From assembly GCF_002924445.1 (NCBI RefSeq), contig NZ_PIGG01000026.1, positions 124,001 through 188,000 on the forward strand: a stretch of 64,000 nucleotides of DNA. Direction: 5' to 3'. Made by a program: the position numbers and the translations under genes. Below, piece after piece: positions 34,905-43,455 of this stretch. Source of the stretch: Minwuia thermotolerans. GTDB taxonomy: Bacteria > Pseudomonadota > Alphaproteobacteria > Minwuiales > Minwuiaceae. Position 1 is the stretch's first letter. Each line of letters starts with the position of its first letter. The notes under the pieces were generated by a model. That model was given only the letters and a program-made list of their open reading frames with translations. It did not search any database and had not been told where the DNA came from.

Positions 34905-35195
34905 ATGAGCGATCGCAAGGAATGGCCGCTGTGGGAAGTCTTCATCCGCAGCCGCGAGGGCCTGAACCACAAGCACGCCGGCAGCCTGCACGCCCCCGAC
35001 GCCGAGATGGCGATCCAGAACGCCCGCGATCTCTACACGCGGCGCTCCGAGGGCATCTCCATCTGGGTGGTGAAGTCGGCCGATATCGTCGCCTCCGACC
35101 CGGACGACAAGGACATGCTGTTCGATCCGGCGGCGGGCAAGGTCTACCGCCATCCGACCTTCTATTCGGTGCCCGACGGGGTGGAGAACATCTGA
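34905..35195 (+). CDS. paaB: 1,2-phenylacetyl-CoA epoxidase subunit PaaB
   Basis: A 96-residue protein beginning with the conserved EWPLWEVFIRSREGLNHKHA and containing HAPDAEMAIQNARDLYTRR. PaaB bridges PaaAC heterodimers in the multicomponent epoxidase. It starts 16 nt after paaA and its stop overlaps the paaC start by one base. Confidence 0.95.
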   Translation: MSDRKEWPLWEVFIRSREGLNHKHAGSLHAPDAEMAIQNARDLYTRRSEGISIWVVKSADIVASDPDDKDMLFDPAAGKVYRHPTFYSVPDGVENI

Positions 35196-35965
35196 TGGCG
35201 GCGCTGACCCATGACCAGGCGCTGTTCCGCTACCTGCTGCGGCTGGGGGACACGGCGCACGTACTCTGCCACCGTCTGGGCGAATGGTGCGGCCACGGCC
35301 CGGTGATGGAGGAGGACATCGCGCTCACCAATGTGGCGCTGGACCTGATCGGCCAGGCGCGGCTGTTCTACCAGTACGCCGGCGAGGTCGAGGGCGAGGG
35401 CCGTTCGGAAGACGATCTGGCCTTCCTGCGTCCCGAGCGGGACATGAACAACCTGCTGCTGGTCGAGCAGCCCAACGGCGACTACGCGCAGACCATGGCG
35501 CGGCAGTTCCTGTTCGACAGCTACAATCTGCTGCTGATGCAGGCGTTCGAGCGCTCCGGCGACACGCGGATCGCCGAGATCGCCGCCAAGGCGGTCAAGG
35601 AAGTCGCCTATCATCGCCGCCATTCGGCCGGCTGGGTGATCCGCATGGGTGACGGCACCGGGGAAAGCCATCGGCGCATCGCCGACGGCATGGCCGCGCT
35701 GTTCGGCTTCACCGCCGAGTTCTTCGAGATGGACGAGGTCGACCGCATGATGGCCGAGGCCGGGGTTGGCCCGGATCTCGGCGCGCTTCGCGAGCCCTGG
35801 GAGCGGGATGTCCGCGCCGTCCTCGACGAGGCGACGCTGGACTGGCCGGATCAGGGCTGGTCGGTCGTCGGCGGCCGCCTGGAAGGCCGGCATTCGGAGC
35901 ATCTGGGCTACATGCTGGCCGAGATGCAGTTCATGCAGCGGACCTATCCGGGGCTGAACTGGTAG
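35195..35965 (+). CDS. paaC: 1,2-phenylacetyl-CoA epoxidase, structural subunit PaaC
   Basis: A 256-residue ferritin-like subunit that lacks the di-iron site but stabilises PaaA. Signature parts are RLGDTAHVLCHRLGEWCGHG, LIGQARLFYQYAGEVEG and KEVAYHRRHSAGWVIRMGDG. The start ATG at 35195 shares its A with the paaB stop (TGATG). It precedes paaD by 11 nt. Confidence 0.95.
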   Translation: MAALTHDQALFRYLLRLGDTAHVLCHRLGEWCGHGPVMEEDIALTNVALDLIGQARLFYQYAGEVEGEGRSEDDLAFLRPERDMNNLLLVEQPNGDYAQTMARQFLFDSYNLLLMQAFERSGDTRIAEIAAKAVKEVAYHRRHSAGWVIRMGDGTGESHRRIADGMAALFGFTAEFFEMDEVDRMMAEAGVGPDLGALREPWERDVRAVLDEATLDWPDQGWSVVGGRLEGRHSEHLGYMLAEMQFMQRTYPGLNW

Positions 35966-35976
35966 AGGCGGACCCC

Positions 35977-36480
35977 ATGCCCACCGAGACCCTTCCCACG
36001 CTCGACGATGTCTGGGCCATGCTGGCCGAGGTGCCGGATCCGGAGATCCCCAATCTCAGCCTGATCGACCTCGGCGTCATCCGCGGCGTCGAACTGGCCG
36101 ATGAGGGCGGTGCGGTGGTGAAGATGTCGCCGACCTATACCGGCTGTCCGGCGACCGACATGATGAAGCTGCTGATCCGCGAGCGGCTGGCCGCGGGCGG
36201 CTGCCGGGCGGTGACCGTGGACATCGTGCTCTCGCCCGCCTGGTCCACCGACGAGATCACCGAACGCGGCCGCGAGAAGCTCAGGGAAGCCGGCATAGCC
36301 CCGCCCGTCGGACGTTCGACCGACAAGCGTCACCTGCTGGGGGAGACGCCCGACGTCGCCTGTCCCCATTGCGGGGCCGCCGACACCAGGATGCTGAGTC
36401 CCTTCGGCTCGACGGCCTGCAAGGCGCTGTTCCAGTGCAATGCGTGCCTGGAGCCCTTCGACTACTTCAAGTGCCACTGA
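35977..36480 (+). CDS. paaD: phenylacetate pathway Fe-S maturation-type protein PaaD
   Basis: A 167-residue protein with an MIP18/DUF59 domain (VPDPEIPNLSLIDLGVIRGV, then SPTYTGCPATDMM) and a C-terminal zinc ribbon with four cysteines (VACPHCGAAD ... FQCNACLEPFD). PaaD is thought to help mature the metal centres of the epoxidase system. It is in operon order between paaC and paaE. Confidence 0.94.
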   Translation: MPTETLPTLDDVWAMLAEVPDPEIPNLSLIDLGVIRGVELADEGGAVVKMSPTYTGCPATDMMKLLIRERLAAGGCRAVTVDIVLSPAWSTDEITERGREKLREAGIAPPVGRSTDKRHLLGETPDVACPHCGAADTRMLSPFGSTACKALFQCNACLEPFDYFKCH

Positions 36481-36502
36481 GGCGCATCGGGAGACCGGAG
36501 AA

Positions 36503-37582
36503 ATGGCCCTGTTCAACAGCCTGAAAGTCGCCGACGTCCGCCGGGAGACCCCCGACAGCGTCTCCATCGCCTTCGACGTGCCCGAGGATCTCCGGTCCGC
36601 CTTCCATCACGAGGCGGGCCAGTACCTGACGCTGAAGGCCGATGTCGACGGGCGTGAGGTGCGGCGCTCCTATTCCATCTGCTCGGGCCCGACGGAGAGC
36701 GACATCCGCGTCGCCATCCGCCGCGTCGAGGGCGGGCTGTTCTCCACCTTCGCCAACGAGGACATCGGCCCCGGCGACGCGATGGAGGTGATGGCGCCCG
36801 AGGGCCGCTTCGTGCTCCGGCCCGACCCGGAGCGGGAGGCGCATTTCGTCTGCTTCGCCGCCGGCTCCGGCATTACGCCGATCCTGGCCATCGTCAAGGC
36901 GGTGCTGTTCTGCGAGCCGAAGTCGTCGGTCACCGTGGTCTACGGCAACCGCTCGGCCGGCACGGTGATCTTCCGCGAGGAGCTGGAGGACCTGAAGAAC
37001 CGCTTTCCCGCGCGCCTCTCGATCCTGCACGTGCTGTCGCGGGAGGCGCAGGAAGCGCCGCTGCTCTCGGGCCGGATCGACGACGCCAAGCTCGACATGA
37101 TGCTGGACCGGCTGATCGACACCGGGGGCACGGAGGCGTTCTACCTCTGCGGCCCGCAGGCGATGATCGAGACCGTCTCCAGGGCGCTGAAGAACCGCGG
37201 CGTCGAGCGCAAGCGCATCCGCTTCGAGCTGTTCACTCCGGCCGGGGACGGCAATGCGAAGCCGAAGAAGACCGCCGCGCCGGGCGAGAGCCTGCCGACC
37301 CGTCATGTGGGCGTCGTGGTCGACGGCCACCGCATGGACTTCGACATGGTCGACGACGGCACCTCCATCCTCGACGCCGCGCTGGCGCGGCAGGCCGATC
37401 TGCCCTTCGCATGCAAGGGCGGCATGTGCTGCACCTGCCGCGCGAAGCTGGTGGAGGGCCAGGTGGAGATGGACAAGACCTACGGCCTGGAGCCCGAGGA
37501 GATCGAGGCCGGCTATGTGCTGACCTGCCAGGCGACGCCTGTCAGCGACCGGGTCGTGCTGGACTACGACGACCGCGGGTAG
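36503..37582 (+). CDS. paaE: 1,2-phenylacetyl-CoA epoxidase reductase PaaE
   Basis: A 359-residue electron-transfer subunit. The N-terminal FAD domain has RRSYSICSGP, the NAD(P)H domain has AAGSGITPILAIVKAVL and YLCGPQAMIE, and the C-terminal plant-type 2Fe-2S ferredoxin has CKGGMCCTCRAKL with a final cysteine in LTCQA. It passes electrons from NADPH to PaaA. The ATG at 36503 is preceded by GGAG. It ends the paa operon in this window. Confidence 0.95.
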   Translation: MALFNSLKVADVRRETPDSVSIAFDVPEDLRSAFHHEAGQYLTLKADVDGREVRRSYSICSGPTESDIRVAIRRVEGGLFSTFANEDIGPGDAMEVMAPEGRFVLRPDPEREAHFVCFAAGSGITPILAIVKAVLFCEPKSSVTVVYGNRSAGTVIFREELEDLKNRFPARLSILHVLSREAQEAPLLSGRIDDAKLDMMLDRLIDTGGTEAFYLCGPQAMIETVSRALKNRGVERKRIRFELFTPAGDGNAKPKKTAAPGESLPTRHVGVVVDGHRMDFDMVDDGTSILDAALARQADLPFACKGGMCCTCRAKLVEGQVEMDKTYGLEPEEIEAGYVLTCQATPVSDRVVLDYDDRG

Positions 37583-37610
37583 ATTCCCCACGACACGATT
37601 GAATCGCCTG

Positions 37611-37700
37611 GCGTCCTGGGGCTTGACCCCAGGCCCCAGTTCTTCCCTTGGCTGGGCCCTTGTATCAAGCCTGCCCCGGACATGATCCGGGGTTCAAGGG
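37611..37700. repeat. dispersed intergenic palindromic repeat, family A copy 2
   Basis: Begins GCGTCCTGGGGCTTGACCCC, identical over 20 bases to the copy at 5252, then GGGCCCTTGTATCAAGCCTG and the hairpin CCCCGGACATGATCCGGGG. It fills the gap between the convergent paaE and msrA genes and could end both transcripts. Confidence 0.75.
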
Positions 37701-37729
37701 CGACAAGGGAGACCTGATTCCACAAGCGG

Positions 37730-38362
37730 TCAGCGCCCCTTGGTCTTCTCCGGATAGAGCTTGTAGAGCTTCTGCACCTTGGGCGCGGCGGTGAAGGCGA
37801 TATAGGGCTGCATCGGGTTCCGGGCGGCGTAGTTCTGGTGGTAGTCCTCGCCCTCGTAGAACGCCTCCAGCGGCTCCAGCGTCGTCGCGATGGCGCCGTC
37901 CAGCACGCCGGCATCGTCGATCTGCGCCATGTAGGCTTCCGCCACGCGTTTCTGTTCGTCGTCGGCATAGAAGATCGCGGAGCGGTATTGCGGGCCGACA
38001 TCGGCGCCCTGACGGTCGACCTGTGTCGGATCGTGGGCCACCGAGAAGAATATCTTCAGCAGCATGCCGAAGCTGATCTTCTGCGGGTCGTAGCGGATCT
38101 CGACCGCCTCGGCGTGGCCGGTGCGGCCCGAGCAGACGCTGTTGTAGTCGGCCGTCTCCGGCGAGCCGCCCGCATAGCCGCTGACCACGGACCGGACGCC
38201 GTCCAGTTCCAGATAGACCGCCTCCACGCACCAGAAGCAGCCGCCGGCAAGCACGGCCACGCCTTTGTCTGCGGCGGCGTCGATATCCGTCGCCGGGTCG
38301 GGGAAGCTGCCCGACACCAGTCCGAAGGCGCCGTCGTCGCGTTTCGATCCGAACAGACCCAT
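37730..38362 (-). CDS. msrA: peptide methionine sulfoxide reductase MsrA
   Basis: Reduces methionine-S-sulfoxide in oxidised proteins. The active-site motif GGCFWCVEAVY holds the catalytic cysteine (near 42), followed by SGYAGGSPETADY. KISFGMLLKIFFSVAHDPTQ and GPQYRSAIFY are also conserved. The length is 210 residues. The ATG at 38362 has AGGAGAG upstream. About 35 residues precede the core domain, without a signal peptide. It follows the dioxygenase gene closely (9 nt), so the two may be co-transcribed. Confidence 0.95.
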   Translation of the reverse strand: MGLFGSKRDDGAFGLVSGSFPDPATDIDAAADKGVAVLAGGCFWCVEAVYLELDGVRSVVSGYAGGSPETADYNSVCSGRTGHAEAVEIRYDPQKISFGMLLKIFFSVAHDPTQVDRQGADVGPQYRSAIFYADDEQKRVAEAYMAQIDDAGVLDGAIATTLEPLEAFYEGEDYHQNYAARNPMQPYIAFTAAPKVQKLYKLYPEKTKGR

Positions 38363-38371
38363 GGCTCTCTC

Positions 38372-39277
38372 CTATGCCGCGATCCCGGGCAGCGGCAGGC
38401 CCGCCATCTCGACGGAATTGGCCGGTTCGGCTACCGTCGCCCGCTGCACGTCCCGCTTGTAGACCAGATCGTCAAATGGCGTGCCCCGGTGCATGGTGCA
38501 ACGGTTGTCCCACATCACCAGATCGTTCGCCCGCCAGCGGTGGCTGTAGACGAACTGGCGCTGGGTGGCGTGCGCGATCAGGTCGTCGATCAGCTTCCGC
38601 GCGGCTTCGTCCTCCATGCCGACGATCTTCAGGGCGTGGGAGGCGAGATAGAGGTTCTTCCGCCCCGTCTCGGGAATGGTGCGCACCAGCACCTGCGGCA
38701 CGGGCGGCATCTGGCGGATTTCCTCCTCCGAGAAATTGTCGAAGCCCATGCGCATGCGCGAATAGCGGATGCAGTGCTCGGCGATCAGCCCGTCCAGCTT
38801 CGCCTGCGTCGCCGCGTCCAGCGCGTCCCAGGCCGCGCGCTCGTCGGCGAACTCGGTCCGCCCGCCCGCCGGCGGTACGGCCCGGCCATAAAGCAGACTG
38901 GCGCGGCCGGGCACGAACTTGAAGGAACTGTCGGTGTGCCAGAGCCGGTTGCCGAGCTGAAACTGCCTGAGCCGGTGATCTTCCTCCAGAATCTCGTCGC
39001 GGTCGTTGAGGTTCGAGACGTCGGCCAGGTCGAGCCGCAGCCTGGGCTTGATGTCCTTGCGGTGGCGCGCGATCGATTCCTCCAGCGGGCCGATATGGCG
39101 CGCGAAGTCCACATGCTGATCCTGGGTCAGCTTCTGGTCCGGAAAGACCAGCACGGCGTATTTCCAGAACGCCTGCTTGATCTCCTCGACGGTATCCGCG
39201 TCGAGGGGCTGCGACAGGTCGACCCCGTCGACCTCGGCGGCGAAGCTTTCCGTGACCGGCCAGATTTTCAGAGTCAT
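38372..39277 (-). CDS. TauD/TfdA-type alpha-ketoglutarate-dependent dioxygenase
   Basis: A 301-residue non-haem iron(II) dioxygenase. The metal triad is H and D in WHTDSSF (near 113-115) and the late histidine in CTMHRGTPFDD; the 2-oxoglutarate-binding arginine should be in VYKRDVQRATV. GAVL-type N-terminus GVDLSQPLDADTVEEI matches the TfdA/TauD family. The substrate might be a sulfonate, aryloxyacetate or similar; the sequence does not tell. The start at 39277 has GAGGAC upstream; the frame is open 24 codons further without a ribosome site. Confidence 0.88.
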   Translation of the reverse strand: MTLKIWPVTESFAAEVDGVDLSQPLDADTVEEIKQAFWKYAVLVFPDQKLTQDQHVDFARHIGPLEESIARHRKDIKPRLRLDLADVSNLNDRDEILEEDHRLRQFQLGNRLWHTDSSFKFVPGRASLLYGRAVPPAGGRTEFADERAAWDALDAATQAKLDGLIAEHCIRYSRMRMGFDNFSEEEIRQMPPVPQVLVRTIPETGRKNLYLASHALKIVGMEDEAARKLIDDLIAHATQRQFVYSHRWRANDLVMWDNRCTMHRGTPFDDLVYKRDVQRATVAEPANSVEMAGLPLPGIAA

Positions 39278-39447
39278 GGCGTTTGTCCTCCCGGGCGGCA
39301 TTGAAGCACATCCGGCCGGAAGCGACAAAGCGGGTGACCCATGCGGCACGGTGGGGGCGGTGCCCTTCGGCGCGCAGTGAGCCGCTTGGCCGCGCCCCGG
39401 CTTTCACGCTAGGCTTCGCGCGCGCAGATGCACCAGGGGAGGCAAGA

Positions 39448-40683
39448 ATGATGGATCATTACGACGGGCTGGAATCGCGCGCGCCGGAAAAGCGCGAGGA
39501 AGACCTGATGGCGGCGCTGCCGGGGCAGGTGGCGCATGCGAAGAACGGCTCTACCTTCTTCGGCGAACTCTACAAGGACATCCACCCCGAAGAGATCAAC
39601 AGCCGCGAGGCGCTGCGGCAGCTGCCGGTCATCCGCAAGCCCGACGTGCAGGAGGCCCAGGCGGCGAACCCGCCCTTCGGCGGCCTCAACGCCGTGGCCG
39701 TCACCGAGATGGCGCATATCTACATGTCGCCCGGCCCGATCTTCGAGCCCGACGGCTCGGCGCGCGACCACTGGCGCTACGCCCGCGCGCTCTACGCCGC
39801 CGGCTTTCGCCAGGGCGACGTGGTCCACAACACGCTGTCCTATCACCTCACCCCCGCGGGCATGCTGGTGGAGACGGGCTGCCGCGCCATCGGCTGCGCG
39901 GTCTTCCCCGGCGGCGTCGGCAATACCGAGATGCAGGTCGACGCGATCGAGAAGCTGAAGCCCACCGCCTATGCCGGCACGCCGTCCTTCCTGCGCATCC
40001 TGCTGGAGAAGGCGGACGAAATGGGGCGTGACAGCTCCTCCTACCGCAAGGCCTCGGTCGGCGCGGAACCGCTGCCGCCTTCGCTCAGGCAGTGGTTCGA
40101 GGACCGCGGCATCCAGACCACGCAGGGCTATGGCACCGCCGACGTCGGACTGATCGCCTACGAATCGATCCCCGTCGAGGGCATGATCCTGGACGAGGGG
40201 CTGATTCTGGAGATCTGCCGCCCCGGCACGGGCGAGCCGGTCGCGGAGGGCGAGGTCGGCGAGATCGTGGTGACCACCTTCAACCCGATCTATCCGCTGA
40301 TCCGCTACGGTACCGGCGACATGACGGCGATCCTGCCGGGCCAGAGCGAATGCGGCCGCACCAACACCCGGATCAAGGGCTGGATGGGCCGGGCCGATCA
40401 GTCCTGCAAGGTGCGCGGCATGTTCGTCCACGCCAAGCTGGTGGGCCAGATCGTCGACCGCCACAAGGAGGTCGACAAGGCGCGCATCGTCGTCACCAAT
40501 CCCGACAACCGCGACCAGATGACCCTCAAGGCCGAGGCCTCCTCGGGCGGCGCGGCGCTGATCGAGGCGCTGAAGCAGACGGTGCAGACGGTCACCAAGC
40601 TGCGCGGCGAGGTCGAGATTGTCGAGCCCGGCAGTCTGCCCAACGACGGCGTCGTCGTCGAGGACGCGCGGGAGTTCAAATAG
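39448..40683 (+). CDS. phenylacetate-CoA ligase-like AMP-forming enzyme
   Basis: A 411-residue member of the PaaK family of adenylate-forming CoA ligases. QGYGTADVGLIAYES matches the A5-type motif, IRYGTGDM the A7-type motif, and GRADQSCKVRGMFV the hinge region. The usual P-loop (SSGTTGKP-like) is replaced by MSPGPIFEPDG, so ATP phosphate binding may differ. The start at 39448 has GGGGAGG upstream. With the epoxidase operon close by, it could supply an aryl- or acyl-CoA, but the altered P-loop argues for a different substrate class. Confidence 0.82.
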   Translation: MMDHYDGLESRAPEKREEDLMAALPGQVAHAKNGSTFFGELYKDIHPEEINSREALRQLPVIRKPDVQEAQAANPPFGGLNAVAVTEMAHIYMSPGPIFEPDGSARDHWRYARALYAAGFRQGDVVHNTLSYHLTPAGMLVETGCRAIGCAVFPGGVGNTEMQVDAIEKLKPTAYAGTPSFLRILLEKADEMGRDSSSYRKASVGAEPLPPSLRQWFEDRGIQTTQGYGTADVGLIAYESIPVEGMILDEGLILEICRPGTGEPVAEGEVGEIVVTTFNPIYPLIRYGTGDMTAILPGQSECGRTNTRIKGWMGRADQSCKVRGMFVHAKLVGQIVDRHKEVDKARIVVTNPDNRDQMTLKAEASSGGAALIEALKQTVQTVTKLRGEVEIVEPGSLPNDGVVVEDAREFK

Positions 40684-40725
40684 TGCCAACAGGCGCGCGA
40701 GGGGATTACCGCCTTTGTCCCGACG

Positions 40726-40815
40726 GCGTCCCGGGGCTTGACCCCGGGACCCGGTTTTTTCTTCGCTGGGCCCTTGGATCAAGCCTGTCTCGGACTGCGA
40801 TCCGGGATCCAAGGG
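40726..40815. repeat. dispersed intergenic palindromic repeat, family A copy 3
   Basis: GGCGTCCCGGGGCTTGACCCCGGGACC followed by GGGCCCTTGGATCAAGCCTG and a second hairpin GATCCGGGATCC. The layout is that of copies 1 and 2 with compensating changes in the first stem (CTGGGG/CCCCAG versus CCGGGG/CCCCGG), which suggests that structure is kept. Confidence 0.75.
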
Positions 40816-40839
40816 CGCCGTTTGAATTGATGGCGGTCC

Positions 40840-41508
40840 ATGCCTGACGCGCCGGCCCTCCGCGTCGCGGTCTGCGTGCCGTCGGGCGACATGGTCCACA
40901 TGGATTTCGCGGTCTGCCTGGCGCGCATGCTCGCCGACATGACGCACCGGCGCATCCCCTCGATCCTGGTCAACGAAAAGGTCGCGATCCTGCCCCAGGG
41001 CCGGCAGAACCTGGTCAACCGCGCGCTGGAGCACGGCGCCACGCATCTGCTGTTCCTCGACAGCGACATGACCTTCCCGCCGGAGACCGGCGCGCGCCTG
41101 CTCTCCCACGATCGCGACATCGTCGGCGCCGCCGCCTCGACCCGGCTCGAGGGACGGCAACGGATCACCGCCATGAAGCGCTGGGGCGAGCCGCTCGCGC
41201 TCGGCCCCGATGACGGGCTGGTGGCGGCCGACTATCTCGGCTGCGGCGGCATGCTGGTGAAGGCGCACATCTTCCGCCGCATGGAGAAGCCGTATTTCCC
41301 GTCGCATTTCCTCGAGGAGCGCGACGGCCGCGACATCTGGCTGGGCGAGGATTTCGGCTTCTGCGACAAGGCCCGGGAACTGGGCTTCACGGTCCTGGTC
41401 GACGCGAAGCTCTCCTTCGCTTTCGGGCATCTGGGCCAGAAGAACTTCACACTGGGGCAGATGGCGAGCGGCCGACGGGCGCCGCGCGCCAACGACGAAC
41501 CGGTCTGA
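40840..41508 (+). CDS. glycosyltransferase family 2-like protein
   Basis: A 222-residue protein of the GT-A type. VAVCVPSGDMVHMDF is the N-terminal strand region, HLLFLDSDMTFP carries the metal-binding DxD-like DSD (near 70), and DYLGCGGMLVKAHIFRRM and WLGEDFGFCDKARELGF are typical of related proteins found in phages and capsule clusters. No membrane segment is seen. Its target is unknown and the neighbours do not suggest one. Confidence 0.7.
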   Translation: MPDAPALRVAVCVPSGDMVHMDFAVCLARMLADMTHRRIPSILVNEKVAILPQGRQNLVNRALEHGATHLLFLDSDMTFPPETGARLLSHDRDIVGAAASTRLEGRQRITAMKRWGEPLALGPDDGLVAADYLGCGGMLVKAHIFRRMEKPYFPSHFLEERDGRDIWLGEDFGFCDKARELGFTVLVDAKLSFAFGHLGQKNFTLGQMASGRRAPRANDEPV

Positions 41509-41529
41509 GCTTCGATGGCGGCGACCGGC

Positions 41530-42555
41530 CTACCGCCCCACCACCAGCTCCGCCATCTGCGTCAGTTCGCGCTCGTCGGCGGCCCAGACCATCAGGCCCG
41601 TCACCGGGCTCTCCTCCCAGGCGGCCAGCCTGTCGCGGATGCGCTCGGGCGGGCCGATCAGGCTGATCTCGTCGGCAAGGCTGTCGGGCACGGCGGCCAC
41701 GGCCTCCCGTCGCTTGCCGTCGAGATAGAGGTCCTGGATCTTCGCCGCCGCGTCGGCATAGCCCATGCGGGCGACCAGGTCGTTGTGGAAATTGCGGTCG
41801 CGCGCGCCCATGCCGCCGACATAGAGCGCCAGGTTCTCCTTCACTCTGGCCAGCGCGCCCTCGATGTCATCGGTGATGGCGATGCGGACGGGGCAGAAGA
41901 TCTCGAAGCCGGGCTTCAGGTTCGCCGTCTGCTCGGCATAGACCTTGGGGCCGGTCGGCGAGAAGTAGAGCGGGAACCAGCCGTCGCAGATCTCGGTGGC
42001 CATCTTCACGTTCTTCGGGCCCTCGGCGCCGAGGAAGATCGGCAGGTCGGAGCGGAGCGGATGGACGATGGATTTCAGCGGCTTGCCCAGGCCCCAGGAG
42101 CCCGGCGCATCCGCCGGATAGGGCAGCGTGTAGTGCTCGCTCTGGTGTTCGACCGGTTCGTCGCGGGCCAGCACCTGGCGGATGATGTCGATATAGGCGC
42201 GGGTGCGGGCCAGCGGCTTGGCGAAGGGCCGGCCGTACCAGCCCTCCACCACCTGCGGGCCGGAGACGCCGAGACCCAGGATCACCCGCCCGTTCGAGAG
42301 ATGATCCAGGGTGATGGCGTGCATGGCCAGCGAGGTCGGCGTCCGCGCCGAAATCTGCGCGATGGCCGTGCCGAGCTTGATCCGCTCGGTCTGCGCGCCG
42401 ACCCAGGCCAGCGGCGTCAGCGCGTCGGAGCCGTAGGCCTCCGCCGTGAAGAAGCCATGGCAGCCCAGCCGCTCGGCGAGCTGCGCCATGGCGACCATGT
42501 TCTGCGGCGGATGCGACGACCAGTAGCCGGCCATCAGATTCAGTTTCAGCGCCAT
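41530..42555 (-). CDS. LLM class flavin-dependent oxidoreductase (F420-type)
   Basis: A 341-residue luciferase-like monooxygenase. The motifs are AERLGCHGFFTAEAYGSDAL, ISARTPTSLAMHAITLDHLS and RVILGLGVSGPQVVEGWYG. It belongs to the branch often annotated as F420-dependent (LLM_Mesr/N5,N10-type). The ATG at 42555 has GGGGAGGA upstream. It is distinct from the other LLM protein at 9749-10819; they share only fold motifs. The substrate is unknown. Confidence 0.87.
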   Translation of the reverse strand: MALKLNLMAGYWSSHPPQNMVAMAQLAERLGCHGFFTAEAYGSDALTPLAWVGAQTERIKLGTAIAQISARTPTSLAMHAITLDHLSNGRVILGLGVSGPQVVEGWYGRPFAKPLARTRAYIDIIRQVLARDEPVEHQSEHYTLPYPADAPGSWGLGKPLKSIVHPLRSDLPIFLGAEGPKNVKMATEICDGWFPLYFSPTGPKVYAEQTANLKPGFEIFCPVRIAITDDIEGALARVKENLALYVGGMGARDRNFHNDLVARMGYADAAAKIQDLYLDGKRREAVAAVPDSLADEISLIGPPERIRDRLAAWEESPVTGLMVWAADERELTQMAELVVGR

Positions 42556-42689
42556 TGCGTCCTCCCCAGGATCGGCCTTCTTCACATTGTCGCCATGGTG
42601 CATGGCCCATGATCGGGAAGGAAGGGGCTTGCCGCGCCGCCGGATCCGACCAGATGAAGATTGACGACGACTGCGGGAGACCGGAAGGG

Positions 42690-43331
42690 ATGGGCCGCCA
42701 CTACAGCCGCGCCGAACGCATCGCCGACGGCCTTGTCCACGCCATCGGGCTGGCGCTGGCCATGGGCGCCTGCGCCGCGCTGGCCGCCCTGGCCCTGCCC
42801 GCTGCGGATGCGCTCAGGATGGCCGCGCTGGTCATCTATGCCGGCGGACTGGTGACCATGCTCGGCTGCTCGGCGGCCTACAACCTGATGCCCGAGGGGG
42901 ACTGGAAGGGTATCTTCCGCCGCCTGGATCACGCCGCCATCTTCCTCATGATCGCCGGCACCTACACGCCCTTCACTCTGGTCGCCATTGGCGGCGCGTG
43001 GGGCTGGAGCCTGTTCGGCGTGGTCTGGGCCGGGGCCCTCGCCGGCGCCATGCTGAAGCTGGTCTGGCCGCACCGCTTCGAACGGCTGTCGATCGCCGTG
43101 TACCTGCTGCTTGGCTGGGTGATCCTGCTCGCCCTGGGCCCGATGTTCGCGAACATGTCGCTGCAAGCCATCGTGCTGCTGGGCGTCGGCGGCCTGCTCT
43201 ACAGCCTGGGCGTGCTGTTCCACCTCTGGGAGCGGCTGAAGTTCCAGAACGCGGTCTGGCACGCCTTCGTGCTCGCCGCAGCCGCCTGCCACTACGTGGC
43301 CGTGGTAAGCGAGGTTGCGCTGGCGGCATGA
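42690..43331 (+). CDS. hemolysin III family membrane protein
   Basis: A 213-residue protein with seven hydrophobic segments, as in the HlyIII/PAQR family. The conserved parts are ADGLVHAIGLALA (first helix with its histidine), SAAYNLMP, RLDHAAIFLMIAGTYTPF and a final helix with WHAFVLAAAACHYVAVV, which hold the Ser/Asp/His set thought to bind zinc in this family. The function in bacteria is unclear. The start could instead be the ATG at 42654. Confidence 0.85.
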   Translation: MGRHYSRAERIADGLVHAIGLALAMGACAALAALALPAADALRMAALVIYAGGLVTMLGCSAAYNLMPEGDWKGIFRRLDHAAIFLMIAGTYTPFTLVAIGGAWGWSLFGVVWAGALAGAMLKLVWPHRFERLSIAVYLLLGWVILLALGPMFANMSLQAIVLLGVGGLLYSLGVLFHLWERLKFQNAVWHAFVLAAAACHYVAVVSEVALAA

Positions 43332-43349
43332 CCGGTCGGCGCGTACTTC

Positions 43350-43448
43350 CGGTGTCACCCCCGCCAGCGCGGAGCGGTGCGCGGGGATCGAGTCCAACAC
43401 CAGGCTGGATCAGCCCGGTCCCCGAGTGGCATCGCCATCGGGGACGAC
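43350..43448. repeat. dispersed intergenic repeat, family B copy 1
   Basis: GGTGTCACCCCCGC...GCGGGGATCGAGTCC, then GGATCAGCCCGGTCCCCG...CGGGGACGAC. It shares the outline 'GGTGTCA-hairpin-GGATC-hairpin-GAC' with the copy at 45026-45116 and lies between convergent genes. Confidence 0.55.
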
Positions 43449-43455
43449 ATTGCTT

